From Cytophagales bacterium (GTDB taxonomy: Bacteria > Bacteroidota > Bacteroidia > Cytophagales > Cyclobacteriaceae), in contig JAFLBQ010000004.1 in NCBI GenBank assembly GCA_017303805.1, positions 310,001 through 374,000 of the forward strand: 64,000 nt of DNA, written 5' to 3'. The notes beneath the pieces are model-generated. The model ran no database searches, was not told where the DNA came from, and worked only from the letters and a program-made list of their open reading frames with translations. Within the stretch, counting starts at the first letter, position 1, and every line of letters starts with the position of its first letter. A program made the translations under genes and the position numbers. This document shows, piece after piece, positions 36,533-45,264 of the stretch.

Positions 36533-37720
36533 TTAATCCAAAATCTCAGTTACCTGACCTGAACCCACGGTACGGCCACCTTCGCGGATAGCGAAGCGAA
36601 GACCTTTTTCCATTGCAATCTTATTGATCAGTTCCACTTCGATGGTCACGTTATCGCCAGGCATAACCATTTCGATACCGGCAGGCAATTTAATTTCGCC
36701 TGTTACATCTGTAGTGCGGAAGTAGAATTGCGGACGATACTTGTTGAAGAACGGAGTGTGACGACCACCTTCTTCTTTAGAAAGTACGTACACTTCGGCC
36801 TTAAACTTAGCGTGTGGTGTTACAGAGCCGGGTTTGCAAATAACCATACCGCGGGCGATCTGGTCTTTTTCAATACCGCGCAACAACAAACCAACGTTAT
36901 CGCCAGCTTCACCTCTGTCAAGAATTTTGCGGAACATCTCCACACCTGTAATCGTGGAGCTTAGGTTTTCGGCACCCATACCCAAAATCTGAACCGGGTC
37001 GCCAGTTTTGATTACACCGCGCTCGATACGACCGGTAGCCACTGTACCACGGCCTGTGATAGAGAACACATCTTCTACCGGCATCAGGAAGTCTTTATCA
37101 ACCAAACGCACGGGAAGCGGAATGTACTCATCAACCGCTTTCATCAATTCTTCAATTTTTTCTACCCACTTGGCATCGCCATTCAAGCCACCCAACGCAG
37201 AGCCACGGATTACCGGAGTTGTGTCGCCAGGGAACTTGTAAGAAGAAAGCAATTCACGAATTTCCATTTCAACCAGGTCAAGCAATTCGCCATCGTCAAC
37301 CAAGTCAACTTTATTCATAAACACAACCAGGGCAGGTACACCTACCTGGCGCGCCAGCAGAATGTGCTCGCGGGTTTGAGGCATAGGACCATCGGTAGCA
37401 GCAACTACCAGAATAGCACCGTCCATCTGGGCAGCACCGGTAACCATGTTTTTCACATAGTCAGCGTGACCTGGACAGTCAACGTGTGCATAGTGGCGGT
37501 TGGCAGTTTGGTATTCTACGTGCGAGGTGTTGATGGTAATACCTCTTTCTTTTTCTTCAGGCGCATTGTCGATAGAGGAGAAATCTCTTTCGGCTGCAAG
37601 GCCTTTGGATGCAAGTACTTTAGTAATAGCAGCGGTAAGCGTGGTTTTACCGTGGTCAACGTGACCAATGGTACCAACGTTAACGTGCGGTTTCGAGCGG
37701 TCAAATGTTTCTTTTGCCAT
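36533..37720 (-). CDS. tuf: Elongation factor Tu
   Basis: A 395-residue GTPase that delivers aminoacyl-tRNA. G motifs are intact: [38 protein letters not shown] and NKVDLVDD. Domains II and III end with [11 protein letters not shown]. It is downstream of tRNA-Tyr, tRNA-Gly and tRNA-Thr, the common tRNA-tufB arrangement, and has its own terminator. Confidence 0.99.
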   Translation of the reverse strand: MAKETFDRSKPHVNVGTIGHVDHGKTTLTAAITKVLASKGLAAERDFSSIDNAPEEKERGITINTSHVEYQTANRHYAHVDCPGHADYVKNMVTGAAQMDGAILVVAATDGPMPQTREHILLARQVGVPALVVFMNKVDLVDDGELLDLVEMEIRELLSSYKFPGDTTPVIRGSALGGLNGDAKWVEKIEELMKAVDEYIPLPVRLVDKDFLMPVEDVFSITGRGTVATGRIERGVIKTGDPVQILGMGAENLSSTITGVEMFRKILDRGEAGDNVGLLLRGIEKDQIARGMVICKPGSVTPHAKFKAEVYVLSKEEGGRHTPFFNKYRPQFYFRTTDVTGEIKLPAGIEMVMPGDNVTIEVELINKIAMEKGLRFAIREGGRTVGSGQVTEILD

Positions 37721-38001
37721 GTTTGAAAATCCCAGTTAAAGTTTAAAGTGTATAAATAGTTAATTAAAAGTTACTAAGTCTTTTCTCCAATTTTATATGG
37801 AGTACACCCTAAACATGTTAAGCCTTTCGGATAGGAATTTGCCAGTTGGCAAGTGAATCTTCTACTTCGTTACCGGTGGTCGCTACGCACCCGAAGTACA
37901 AGGTTCAAAAATTCTAAAATCAAAATTTCAAAAGCCAGATTACCCGTTTGGTAATCTTTCCACTTTCTTGAGTTGCTGAGATCATCAACCACTCTTTACA
38001 G
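37721..38001. other. tRNA-Thr to tuf leader with a hairpin
   Basis: About 280 bases without a gene. An 8-bp perfect stem AGATTACC/GGTAATCT with a 5-base loop lies at 37937-37957, probably a processing structure between tRNA-Thr and tuf. I see no convincing separate tuf promoter, so tuf may be read from the tRNA-Tyr promoter. Confidence 0.5.
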
Positions 38002-38073
<72 letters not shown>

Positions 38074-38078
38074 AACAC

Positions 38079-38133
38079 AGGACTTTGGCATTGGGGCTTA
38101 GAAAGTAATCCTTATGCCTAATGCCCAAGTCCT
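38079..38133. repeat. Inverted repeat between tRNA-Gly and tRNA-Thr
   Basis: AGGACTT-t-GGCATT (38079-38092) pairs with AATGCC-c-AAGTCCT (38120-38133), 13 bp with one mismatch. It probably folds in the tRNA precursor and may guide processing. It uses the same AGGACT/AGTCCT core as the rpoB-rpoC spacer repeat. Confidence 0.7.
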
Positions 38134-38141
38134 AAAAATCG

Positions 38142-38214
38142 AGCGGGAGACGAGGCTCGAACCCGCGACCTATAGCTTGGAAGGCTATCGCTCTACCAAC
38201 TGAGCTACTCCCGC
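38142..38214 (-). tRNA. tRNA-Gly (TCC)
   Basis: Acceptor GCGGGAG/CTCCCGC, D-arm TAGCTCAGTTGGTAGAGC, and anticodon arm ATAGC-CTTCCAA-GCTAT giving TCC (reads GGA/GGG). The T-arm is CGGGTTCGAGCCTCG. It is the intact copy at the 3' end of a tandem array of degenerate relatives (38215-38616). Confidence 0.95.
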
Positions 38215-38616
38215 TTTTCTAACTCTTACAAAGAATCTGCTACTTATAGCTTTGGAATCCGCCACCAGGCGGACTACCAACTCAGCTACTAACGCTTTTC
38301 TAACTCTTACAAAGAACCTGCGCCTATAGCTTTGGAATCCGCCACCAGGCGGACTACCAACTCAGCTACTAACGCTTTTAACTCTTACAAAGAATCTGCG
38401 ACCTGTAGCTTTGGAATCCGCCACCAGGCGGACTACCAACTCAGCTACTAACGCTTTTCTAACTCTTACAAAGAATCTGCGACTTATAGCTTTGGAATCC
38501 GCCACCAGGCGGACTACCAACTCAGCTACTAACGCTTTTCTAACTCTTACAAAGAACCTGCGACCTATAGCTTTGGAATCCGCCACCAGGCGGACTACCA
38601 ATTAAACTACTCCCGC
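38215..38616 (-). repeat. Tandem array of five palindrome-interrupted tRNA-Gly pseudocopies
   Basis: Five units of 79-81 bases. On the minus strand each has a tRNA-Gly-like 5' half (acceptor remnant plus TAGCTGAGTTGGTAG), then a perfect palindrome TCCGCCTGGTGGCGGA in place of the 5' anticodon stem. Next come TTCCAAAGCTAT, matching the tRNA-Gly anticodon loop and 3' stem, then GTCGCAG and a truncated T-arm. Each unit ends with the spacer TTTGTAAGAGTTAGAAAA, which is also the sequence directly upstream of the real tRNA-Gly. Palindromes lie at 38258, 38338, 38417, 38498 and 38579. The most upstream copy keeps a full GCGGGAG acceptor start at 38616. None can fold as a normal tRNA. Confidence 0.85.
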
Positions 38617-38620
38617 ATTC

Positions 38621-38638
38621 AATTTCGAATTCGAAATT
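38621..38638. repeat. Perfect 18-base palindrome between tRNA-Tyr and the pseudo-tRNA array
   Basis: AATTTCGAATTCGAAATT is its own reverse complement. It lies between the 3' end of tRNA-Tyr and the first pseudocopy, so it may be a processing hairpin or a protein site. Confidence 0.7.
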
Positions 38639-38643
38639 AGTTG

Positions 38644-38726
38644 TGGGGAGAACAGGATTCGAACCTGTGAAGACATAAGTCAACAGATTTACAGTCTGTC
38701 CTCGTTGGCCGCTTGAGTATCTCCCC
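38644..38726 (-). tRNA. tRNA-Tyr (GTA)
   Basis: An 83-base class II tRNA with acceptor GGGGAGA/TCTCCCC (one imperfect pair), anticodon arm CAGA-CTGTAAA-TCTG giving GTA, a long variable arm, and T-arm ACAGGTTCGAATCCTGT. It is the first gene of the tRNA-tuf transcript. Confidence 0.95.
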
Positions 38727-38807
38727 AAAGCATTTTTATGAACGTGTGGAAGCTTTTTACCTTATCGCTTCCGCTATTTGCTGAGGCATGCTCAAAAAAT
38801 AGGAGTG

Positions 38808-38838
38808 CAAAATTATACGGTTTTTCGGTTTGGCCAAA
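38808..38838 (-). promoter_or_regulatory. Promoter of the tRNA-Tyr-Gly-Thr-tuf unit
   Basis: On the minus strand TTTG (38835-38838), 19 bases, then TAATTTTG (38808-38815), followed by CACTCC. It is a perfect consensus. The -33 element sits in a 12-base palindrome GTTTGGCCAAAC (38828-38839). Confidence 0.82.
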
Positions 38839-38883
38839 CGGGGGCAATCCAAAACTTTGGGTTTTTGCTAAATCCGGGCCCAG

Positions 38884-39189
38884 TTACATTACAATAATGT
38901 CGGTAAGCACATCGGCCCCAAATTCCTTTTGAAAAATTTCTATCAGGCGGGTTTTATGAAATTGGAAGTCGTTTTTTAATGCCGGGCTGTCTAAGTGAAC
39001 AAAAAGCACTTTGTTACGAACATGCAACTTTTTGGTATGGCGGGCTAACACTTTGCCTACCAGGCGCTCCCATGAGGCAATCAGGCTAGCCTCATCAAAC
39101 CGGGATTTGATCCGGTTAGCGTTTAACCAGTTTTGAATAACCTCGCCAATATGGTGCGAGTTGCCGTCTTTTTTTAACCCCGAAGCCAT
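38884..39189 (-). CDS. DUF721 (DciA-like) protein
   Basis: A 101-residue protein of DUF721, the family that includes the bacterial helicase loader DciA. It has the typical helix IGEVIQNWLNANRIKSRFDE, then ASWERLVGKVLARHTKKLHV and the strand-rich VLFVHLDSPALKNDFQFHK. In DciA-containing bacteria it helps load DnaB at replication forks. It overlaps the 3' end of recF by 16 bases, so both are co-transcribed and both concern replication or repair. Confidence 0.85.
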   Translation of the reverse strand: MASGLKKDGNSHHIGEVIQNWLNANRIKSRFDEASLIASWERLVGKVLARHTKKLHVRNKVLFVHLDSPALKNDFQFHKTRLIEIFQKEFGADVLTDIIVM

Positions 39190-40292
39190 GCCTGTGTAAA
39201 GGTACCATTTTCGATGTGAAACACGGTGGCTTTGATTTGGGCTGCATGAAGGATTTGCCGGGTGCGCTCTGGCCGCGCATCGGTTATAAAGAGTTGCCCA
39301 AATGTGCCTGCGGTAATCAGGTTAATGAGCTTTTGAATCCGGAAGTCGTCCAGTTTGTCAAAAATATCGTCCAATAGCAGAATGGGCTTTACCCCTAGCA
39401 CATTATAGAGAATCTGAAATTCAGATAATTTTAGGGCCACCAGCAATGATTTTTGCTGCCCTTGCGATCCTACCCGTCTGATTTCAAAATCGTTAAGTTG
39501 AAACAGGAAATCATCGCGGTGAATGCCTGTGGTAGTTCGCTGCAAGGCAATATCGCGCGGCAGCGAGCCGGCTAACAGATCGCTAAAGCTTTTATCTGTT
39601 AAATCCGACCGATAGCGGATACCCACATCTTCGGCCGGGTTATCGGCCAGGTAAGCATAATGGGCTTTTACGCTTGCCTCAAACTCGGTACTAAATTTTG
39701 CGCGCTGCTCGTGCAGGTAGTTGCCAGCCTGCACCAGTTGTGTGTTGTAGGTTTCCAACAAGTCCTTATCCACTCTTCCGCTTTCAGAAAAATTGCGTAG
39801 CAGACCATTGCGTTGCTTGAGGGAGTGAGTGTAATTGATGAGATGCAGGAGGTATGTGCGATTGGTTTGGCTAAGCATGGCATCTACAAACTTTCGCCTT
39901 AGTTCGGCACCATCCCAAATCAATTCAATATCCTGCGGGGCTATAAGCACGACCGGGTATTTGCCAACGTGCTCCGAAAAGCGCTGGTAGTCGAGGCCAT
40001 CTTCGCGCAATACTTTTTTACCTCCGGCCTGCAGGGCACACTCTACTTCTTTTACTTTTCCGCCAGCCGTAAACCTGCCGCGCAAAAAAAATGCTTGCTG
40101 CTGATGGCGAATGTTCTGTACATCGTACGGATTAAAGGCGCTTTTGGAAAAAGCCAGGTAGTATATGGCATCCAATACATTGGTTTTACCCGAGCCATTG
40201 TTGCCCACCACGCAGGTTACGGCTGCATCAAAAGCGAGTTCTACCTCGGCATGATTCTTAAAATTGAAAATACGAAGGCTAGACAAAAACAC
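39174..40292 (-). CDS. recF: DNA replication and repair protein RecF
   Basis: An SMC-like ATPase of about 372 residues that loads RecA at gaps. Walker A is GNNGSGKTNVL; the signature is GSQGQQKSLLVALKL and Walker B is ILLLDDIFDKLD. I start it at the GTG at 40292 (VFLSSLRIFNFKNH), which matches the family N-terminus. The upstream ATG at 40367 would add 25 non-conserved residues and run into the pdhA promoter. Confidence 0.94.
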   Translation of the reverse strand: MFLSSLRIFNFKNHAEVELAFDAAVTCVVGNNGSGKTNVLDAIYYLAFSKSAFNPYDVQNIRHQQQAFFLRGRFTAGGKVKEVECALQAGGKKVLREDGLDYQRFSEHVGKYPVVLIAPQDIELIWDGAELRRKFVDAMLSQTNRTYLLHLINYTHSLKQRNGLLRNFSESGRVDKDLLETYNTQLVQAGNYLHEQRAKFSTEFEASVKAHYAYLADNPAEDVGIRYRSDLTDKSFSDLLAGSLPRDIALQRTTTGIHRDDFLFQLNDFEIRRVGSQGQQKSLLVALKLSEFQILYNVLGVKPILLLDDIFDKLDDFRIQKLINLITAGTFGQLFITDARPERTRQILHAAQIKATVFHIENGTFTQAWLRG

Positions 40293-40332
40293 GCTTGGTA
40301 GTGATAATTTCCAGATTAAGTACGAACAGTCA

Positions 40333-40364
40333 TTTGGCGATTGGCGCCCGGTGGCGTATTTTCG
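40333..40364 (+). promoter_or_regulatory. Promoter of pdhA
   Basis: TTTG (40333-40336), 20 bases, then TATTTTCG (40357-40364), one mismatch from TAnnTTTG. It lies 34 bases before the pdhA start. Confidence 0.6.
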
Positions 40365-40373
40365 CAACTCATT

Positions 40374-40389
40374 ATTTTGAATTCAAAAT
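40374..40389. repeat. Perfect 16-base palindrome before pdhA
   Basis: ATTTTGAATTCAAAAT lies just downstream of the proposed -7 element and 8 bases before the pdhA start, where a repressor dimer could bind. The binder is unknown. Confidence 0.55.
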
Positions 40390-40397
40390 TAGCAATT

Positions 40398-41426
40398 ATG
40401 GCCACAGCCCCTGCTAAAAGCAGCCCCCGAAAAGAGAAGAAGGCATATTCGAAAGAGACCTACATGTTTTGGTTTGAAAGCATGTACCTGATGCGCAAGT
40501 TTGAAGAAAAAGCCGGCCAGCTTTATGGCATGCAAAAGATCCGCGGTTTCTGCCACCTGTACATTGGGCAAGAAGCCTGTGCGGCCGGGTCAGTTTCGGC
40601 TTTGCGCAAAGGGGATAAATATATTACTGCTTACCGCGACCATGGCCATCCCCTGGCATTGGGCACCAGCCCCAACGCCATCATGGCTGAGATGTACGGT
40701 AAAGAAACCGGTGTCTCGAAAGGGAAAGGTGGATCGATGCACATTTTTGATAAAGAGCACAATTTTGTTGGGGGCCACGGTATTGTGGGGGCGCAAGTGC
40801 CTATGGGTGCCGGGTTGGCTTTCGCTGAAAAATATAACAAAACCGGCAACTTGTGCATTTGCTATATGGGCGATGGAGCCGTTCGGCAGGGCGCTTTTCA
40901 CGAAGCCTTGAACCTGGCCATGTTATGGAAGCTGCCGGCCATTTTTGTAATTGAAAACAACGGCTATGCCATGGGTACTTCGGTGCAGCGTACTTCCAAT
41001 GTGCACGATCTTTATACCTTGGGCGAAGCGTATGACATGCCCTCGGAGCCGGTGGACGCGATGAATGTAGAAGCTGTGCACGAGGCCGTAGAACGGGCAG
41101 CCGAACGGGCGCGGGCGGGTGAAGGCCCTACCCTGCTGGAGTTTCGCACCTACCGGTACAAGGGCCACTCGATGAGCGACCCGCAGAAGTATCGCAGCAA
41201 AGACGAAGTAGAAGAATACAAACAGCGCGACCCGTTGGAACAAGTGCGGGCAACGATACTCAGCAAAAAAATAGCCACCGAACAAGAGTTAGAGGCTATC
41301 GAACAAAAAGTAAACGCGCAAGTAGAAGAAAGTGTAAAGTTTGCCGAAGAATCGAAGTATCCTGATCCTTCGGAAGCATTAACCGATGTTTACTACGAAG
41401 CTGATTATCCCTTTATTTTGGACTAA
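40398..41426 (+). CDS. pdhA: Pyruvate dehydrogenase E1 component, alpha subunit
   Basis: A 342-residue thiamine-diphosphate enzyme subunit for oxidative decarboxylation of pyruvate to acetyl-CoA. The ThDP motif GDGAVRQGAFHEALNLA ends with ENNGYAMGTS; the phosphorylation-loop-like YRYKGHSMSDPQKYR follows. I start at 40398 (MATAPAKS); an upstream in-frame ATG at 40341 would run through the promoter. No beta subunit follows, so E1-beta and E2/E3 must be elsewhere. A weak terminator follows the stop. Confidence 0.94.
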   Translation: MATAPAKSSPRKEKKAYSKETYMFWFESMYLMRKFEEKAGQLYGMQKIRGFCHLYIGQEACAAGSVSALRKGDKYITAYRDHGHPLALGTSPNAIMAEMYGKETGVSKGKGGSMHIFDKEHNFVGGHGIVGAQVPMGAGLAFAEKYNKTGNLCICYMGDGAVRQGAFHEALNLAMLWKLPAIFVIENNGYAMGTSVQRTSNVHDLYTLGEAYDMPSEPVDAMNVEAVHEAVERAAERARAGEGPTLLEFRTYRYKGHSMSDPQKYRSKDEVEEYKQRDPLEQVRATILSKKIATEQELEAIEQKVNAQVEESVKFAEESKYPDPSEALTDVYYEADYPFILD

Positions 41427-41467
41427 CCCCGGCTTTTGTTTAATAAGCCTGAATGTTTAGTTTTGCG

Positions 41468-41503
41468 TCCCGTTCGGTAAACCCGCAACGGGATTTTATT
41501 TTG
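41468..41503 (+). terminator. Terminator of pdhA
   Basis: Stem TCCCGTT/AACGGGA (41468-41474 and 41487-41493) with a 12-base loop, followed by TTTTATTTTG. It is moderately strong. Confidence 0.6.
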
Positions 41504-41513
41504 ATTAACGATC

Positions 41514-42200
41514 ATGGCAAAAAAGGAAGAAAAAGCAGACTTACTGGAAAACGCAGAAGTACTACAGGAAAAATTGGTGGGTGTTGAGGGTTGGTTCGAG
41601 AGCAATCCTAAAACCTCTATTGGGATTGTAGCCTTCATCTTAGTGCTTATTGGCGGCTACTTTGGCTACCGGTACTATAGCAGCAGCCAAGACAATCTTG
41701 CACAAAACGAAATGTTTCAGGCTGTGCGTTACTTCGAGGCCGACAGCCTTAACCTTGCCTTGAATGGTGATGGAAATGCATTAGGCTTTTTGCAAATAAT
41801 TGAAGACTACGGCCGCACCAAAGCCGGCAACCTGGCCAATTACTATACTGGCGCCATTTACCTGAAGCAAGGAAAATTTCCGTTAGCTATTTATCATCTG
41901 AAAGATTTTAGTGCAAACGATCTGCTGGTACAGGCCCGGGCTTATAGCCTGATGGGCGATGCCTACATGGAGCAAGATAACTTTGAAGAAGCAGCGCGCT
42001 ACTACGATAAGGCCGCCAGCCATAATCCTAACAAAGAATTTTCGCCAGCCTACCTGATGAAGGCTGCTTTAGCCTATGAAAAATTAAATAAGCCGGAGAA
42101 AGCCAAGGCCGCGTACCAAACTATCATCGATAAATTTTGGGAATCGAGCGAATACCAGAATGCCCGCAAATACAAAGCACGGCTGGAGAACAACTCGTAA
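41514..42200 (+). CDS. TPR membrane protein (YfgM-like)
   Basis: A 228-residue protein with a charged cytoplasmic N-terminus, one membrane helix (residues about 36-52, [20 protein letters not shown]) and a periplasmic domain of about four TPR-like repeats ([40 protein letters not shown]). This is the layout of YfgM, a periplasmic chaperone partner of the Sec translocon; the function here is inferred. It is followed by a strong terminator before ribH. Confidence 0.85.
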   Translation: MAKKEEKADLLENAEVLQEKLVGVEGWFESNPKTSIGIVAFILVLIGGYFGYRYYSSSQDNLAQNEMFQAVRYFEADSLNLALNGDGNALGFLQIIEDYGRTKAGNLANYYTGAIYLKQGKFPLAIYHLKDFSANDLLVQARAYSLMGDAYMEQDNFEEAARYYDKAASHNPNKEFSPAYLMKAALAYEKLNKPEKAKAAYQTIIDKFWESSEYQNARKYKARLENNS

Positions 42201-42222
42201 CAAAGAATTATATTTAACTTTG

Positions 42223-42254
42223 AAAAGGGATGGTTCGCTATCCCTTTTTTATTT
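42223..42254 (+). terminator. Terminator between the TPR gene and ribH
   Basis: A perfect 9-bp stem AAAAGGGAT/ATCCCTTTT (42223-42231 and 42240-42248) with an 8-base loop and a T-rich tail. Confidence 0.85.
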
Positions 42255-42267
42255 AGCATTTCTTCTT

Positions 42268-42735
42268 ATGGCAGGTCAACTTAAATCGGTTTCTGGAAAA
42301 AGTAAAATCGACTTATCGAAAAAGAAATTTGGCATTGTTGTAGCCGAATGGAACGATGAGATAACCGAAGCGCTCTACGAAGGTGCCTTCCATGCGTTGC
42401 GCACGTTGGGCGTAAAGAAATCTCACGTAGTACGAAAAAACGTACCGGGTACTTTTGAACTTACCTTGGGTGCACTGTGGATGGCTGAGAAAAAAGATAT
42501 TGACGCAGTAATCTGCATAGGCTGCGTAATTCAAGGCGACACTCCGCATTTTGATTACATCTGCCAGGGAGTAACGTACGGCATTACCGAAGTAAACATC
42601 AAAACAAAAAAGCCGGTGATCTTCGGGGTACTCACTACGCTCACTAAAGCCCAGGCATTGGAGCGGGCAGGTGGAAAACTTGGCAATAAGGGCGAAGAGG
42701 CTGCTGTTACCGCAGTAAAGATGCTGGAGTTTTGA
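42268..42735 (+). CDS. ribH: 6,7-dimethyl-8-ribityllumazine synthase
   Basis: A 155-residue riboflavin-pathway enzyme that joins 3,4-dihydroxy-2-butanone-4-phosphate and the ribityl pyrimidine. Motifs [28 protein letters not shown] and [13 protein letters not shown] (with the catalytic His) are present. It starts at 42268 (MAGQLKSV), after the terminator; the longer reading from 42160 would overlap the TPR gene. Confidence 0.95.
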   Translation: MAGQLKSVSGKSKIDLSKKKFGIVVAEWNDEITEALYEGAFHALRTLGVKKSHVVRKNVPGTFELTLGALWMAEKKDIDAVICIGCVIQGDTPHFDYICQGVTYGITEVNIKTKKPVIFGVLTTLTKAQALERAGGKLGNKGEEAAVTAVKMLEF

Positions 42736-42736
42736 A

Positions 42737-45148
42737 ATGAATCTGAAAACTACCTTGCTGCTGTTAACCGTTGGCGCAGGGTTTATTGTTTTTCAGACAG
42801 GCGCACAACCGCAACTTACCGGCCGCATTGTAGCCGCGCAGACAGGCGAACCGCTGCCATTTGTTAACATCTCCATTGCAGGCACCACCCTGGGAACCAC
42901 TACCGACATTAATGGCCGGTACACGTTACCACGTGCTCCTGAAAGCCCGGTGCGCATAAGCTATGTTGGGTATAAAACTCAGGTGCTTACAGCCGAAGGT
43001 TTTATAAAAACCCATCGGCTTATTGCACTGGAGGAGGCACCTACGCTACTCAAAGAACTTTTGATTACGGCCGGAGAAAATCCAGCACATAAAATTATTC
43101 GCAAGGCAATTGCCAACCGCCAGCGCAACGACCCCGAAAACATAGCGTCATTTTCTTACAAGGCCTATCATAAATTTTATGCTACACTTGCCGGCACGCC
43201 AAAACCAGATACCGCACAACAAATAAGCTTTCTAAAAAACAGTCATTTTTTTGTAAGCGAAACGGTATCGGAGCGAAAGTATGTTAAACCCAATCTGAAT
43301 AAAGAAACCATTACGGGCAACCGCATGTCGGGCGTAAAAGATCCGTTCTTTGCTGTGTTGGCTACCGACTTTCAGCCTTTTACATTCTATAAAGAATATA
43401 TCCCGCTCCTCGACAAAACGTATCGGAATCCGATTAGCCCCGGCAGCATTGGTAAATACGAGTACCAACTTGCCGACACGCTGTACCGAGGAGCCGATAC
43501 TACGTACGTGATTACTTTCGAACCCTTGCCCGGCAAAATTTTTGAAAGTCTAAAAGGTCAGCTCTATATCCATACCAATGGGTATGCGCTGGAGTACGTG
43601 TTAGCACAGCCGGCCGATGAGCACATGCTTACCGAGATTCAAATTCAACAGCACTATACCCAGGTAGAGGGCCACTGGTTTCCGCAACAACTTAATACCG
43701 AGTTTACTTTAAAGGAGTACAAAATAAAAAACCGAAGCGTGGTGTACCTACACAGCACCTACCTTACCGATGTGCAGATAAACGCACCTTTGGCTAAGCG
43801 CGATTTTGGGTTGTTGAACCTGAATTTTTTACCGCAGGCTAATACCCGCCCCGAAGTTTTTTGGCAGAAAGAAAGGTTAGATACACTGGAGAGAAAAGAA
43901 CAAAACACGTATAAACTCTACGACTCGCTTAGCAACCGGCTTGGCTTTTTGAATAAAACCATGCGCGTTATGGAAGGTGTTGTAACCGGTAAATTAAAGT
44001 GGGGAAAATTTTATGTGCCTCTTGAAGATGTGCTGCGAATAAATAACTACGAGGGCCTGCGCCCCGGGTTTGGCTTGCAAACCGGAACTGCACTTTCAGA
44101 AGTGCTGCAAGCAAATGGCTATGCAGCTTTTGGCTTGAAAGACAAAGCCGCAAAGTATGGAGCCGGACTACGCATAAATTTTATGCGTGAGAAAGAATTT
44201 TTCTTAGAAGGTGTTTTTAGACAGGATGTAACCGAACCAGGTCAAAGCCAATTTATAAAACCACCACTCATTAGTAATGGCAATCAGAGTTATCGAAACT
44301 ATTTAACCAGCCGTATGGACAGTATAAGGCAAACTGTCTTGCGCCTTCACACACGGCCCTTTCGCTTTACCCAACTTGTTGTGTATGCAAACCAGCAAAC
44401 CAACAACCCCGCCTATGCCTACACATTTGCGGCTTTTGGTGAGCAGCGGCAAACGTTTCGGATTTTCGAAAGCGGATTGCAGTTACGCTTTGCTTTGCGC
44501 GAAAATCATGTGCAGATAAATCAACTTGCAACTGTAGCCAATCAGGCCTATCCCCAATTAAACGTTAGTATTTCAAAAGCCTGGCCCGGCACCAGGCACG
44601 GTCAGTATGAGTTTATTAAAACTGAATTTTCGCTTACGCATCAGTTTACAGTGCGCGGCTTTGGCAGCACCCAAATTAAAGTAGCGGGCGGTTTATTGCA
44701 GGGCGCAGTTCCCTATTCGTATTTATTCAATGCTCCGGGTGCGCAATATGACCGTAGGTTTCTAAATAACCTTTGGGTGTTCAACTACTTTCAAACCATG
44801 GGGTTATATGAGTTTGCTTCCGATAGGTACACCTATCTTTTTGTAACTCACAACGTAGGACGGCTAACAGGCACCGGCAACAAGTACCTCAGGCCAGAAT
44901 TGCTTTTACTTTACAATGTGGGTGTAGGAAGCTTGAACAATAAAGCGCTGCACGAACAAATTACCTTCAATACCCTGAACAAAGGTTTTTGGGAAAGTGG
45001 ACTCGTACTCAACAACCTGTTTCGGTTTAAGTACATGAATATTTTTTACTGGGGCCTGGGGGCTGGCGTGTTTTACCGGGGTGCCTATCAATTTGATGAA
45101 GACCGGAAAAATCTTTTCGCTAAACTTTCAATGACGTTTTCGTTTTAA
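42737..45148 (+). CDS. DUF5686 protein with carboxypeptidase-like regulatory domain
   Basis: An 803-residue outer-membrane protein. After the signal (ending QTGAQ) come a carboxypeptidase-regulatory-like domain (GRIVAAQTGEPLPFVNISIA, residues 28-110), a DUF5686 middle part (AHKIIRKAIANRQRNDPENI) and a C-terminal beta-barrel ending KLSMTFSF. Such proteins are Bacteroidota-specific and are thought to act in outer-membrane assembly or attachment. The start follows ribH by one base, but a functional link to riboflavin is unlikely. Confidence 0.88.
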   Translation: MNLKTTLLLLTVGAGFIVFQTGAQPQLTGRIVAAQTGEPLPFVNISIAGTTLGTTTDINGRYTLPRAPESPVRISYVGYKTQVLTAEGFIKTHRLIALEEAPTLLKELLITAGENPAHKIIRKAIANRQRNDPENIASFSYKAYHKFYATLAGTPKPDTAQQISFLKNSHFFVSETVSERKYVKPNLNKETITGNRMSGVKDPFFAVLATDFQPFTFYKEYIPLLDKTYRNPISPGSIGKYEYQLADTLYRGADTTYVITFEPLPGKIFESLKGQLYIHTNGYALEYVLAQPADEHMLTEIQIQQHYTQVEGHWFPQQLNTEFTLKEYKIKNRSVVYLHSTYLTDVQINAPLAKRDFGLLNLNFLPQANTRPEVFWQKERLDTLERKEQNTYKLYDSLSNRLGFLNKTMRVMEGVVTGKLKWGKFYVPLEDVLRINNYEGLRPGFGLQTGTALSEVLQANGYAAFGLKDKAAKYGAGLRINFMREKEFFLEGVFRQDVTEPGQSQFIKPPLISNGNQSYRNYLTSRMDSIRQTVLRLHTRPFRFTQLVVYANQQTNNPAYAYTFAAFGEQRQTFRIFESGLQLRFALRENHVQINQLATVANQAYPQLNVSISKAWPGTRHGQYEFIKTEFSLTHQFTVRGFGSTQIKVAGGLLQGAVPYSYLFNAPGAQYDRRFLNNLWVFNYFQTMGLYEFASDRYTYLFVTHNVGRLTGTGNKYLRPELLLLYNVGVGSLNNKALHEQITFNTLNKGFWESGLVLNNLFRFKYMNIFYWGLGAGVFYRGAYQFDEDRKNLFAKLSMTFSF

Positions 45149-45207
45149 AGTGCAGGCCCGAAAATCGAAAGATGAAAAAAATTTAGCAGTGCCTATTATA
45201 AAGTTAA

Positions 45208-45254
45208 GGGATCATACTCACCAATAGTTATAACTTCTGGTGATTATGATCCCC
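45208..45254. terminator. Bidirectional hairpin between the DUF5686 gene and icd
   Basis: GGGATCATACTCACCA pairs with TGGTGATTATGATCCC (one mismatch, arms 45208-45223 and 45239-45254), between convergent genes. No long T-run follows on either strand, so a terminator role is likely but not certain. Confidence 0.55.
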
Positions 45255-45264
45255 AAAGGAAGGT

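Noticed and set aside
38362-38601. Repetitive open reading frame with a 26-27 residue period
   Set aside because: It is only the translation of the pseudo-tRNA array and lies between tRNA genes on the same transcript.
38215-38616. CRISPR-like regular array (palindromic repeat every 80 bases)
   Set aside because: The whole 80-base unit repeats, including the would-be spacers, and the unit is clearly derived from tRNA-Gly. No cas genes are near.
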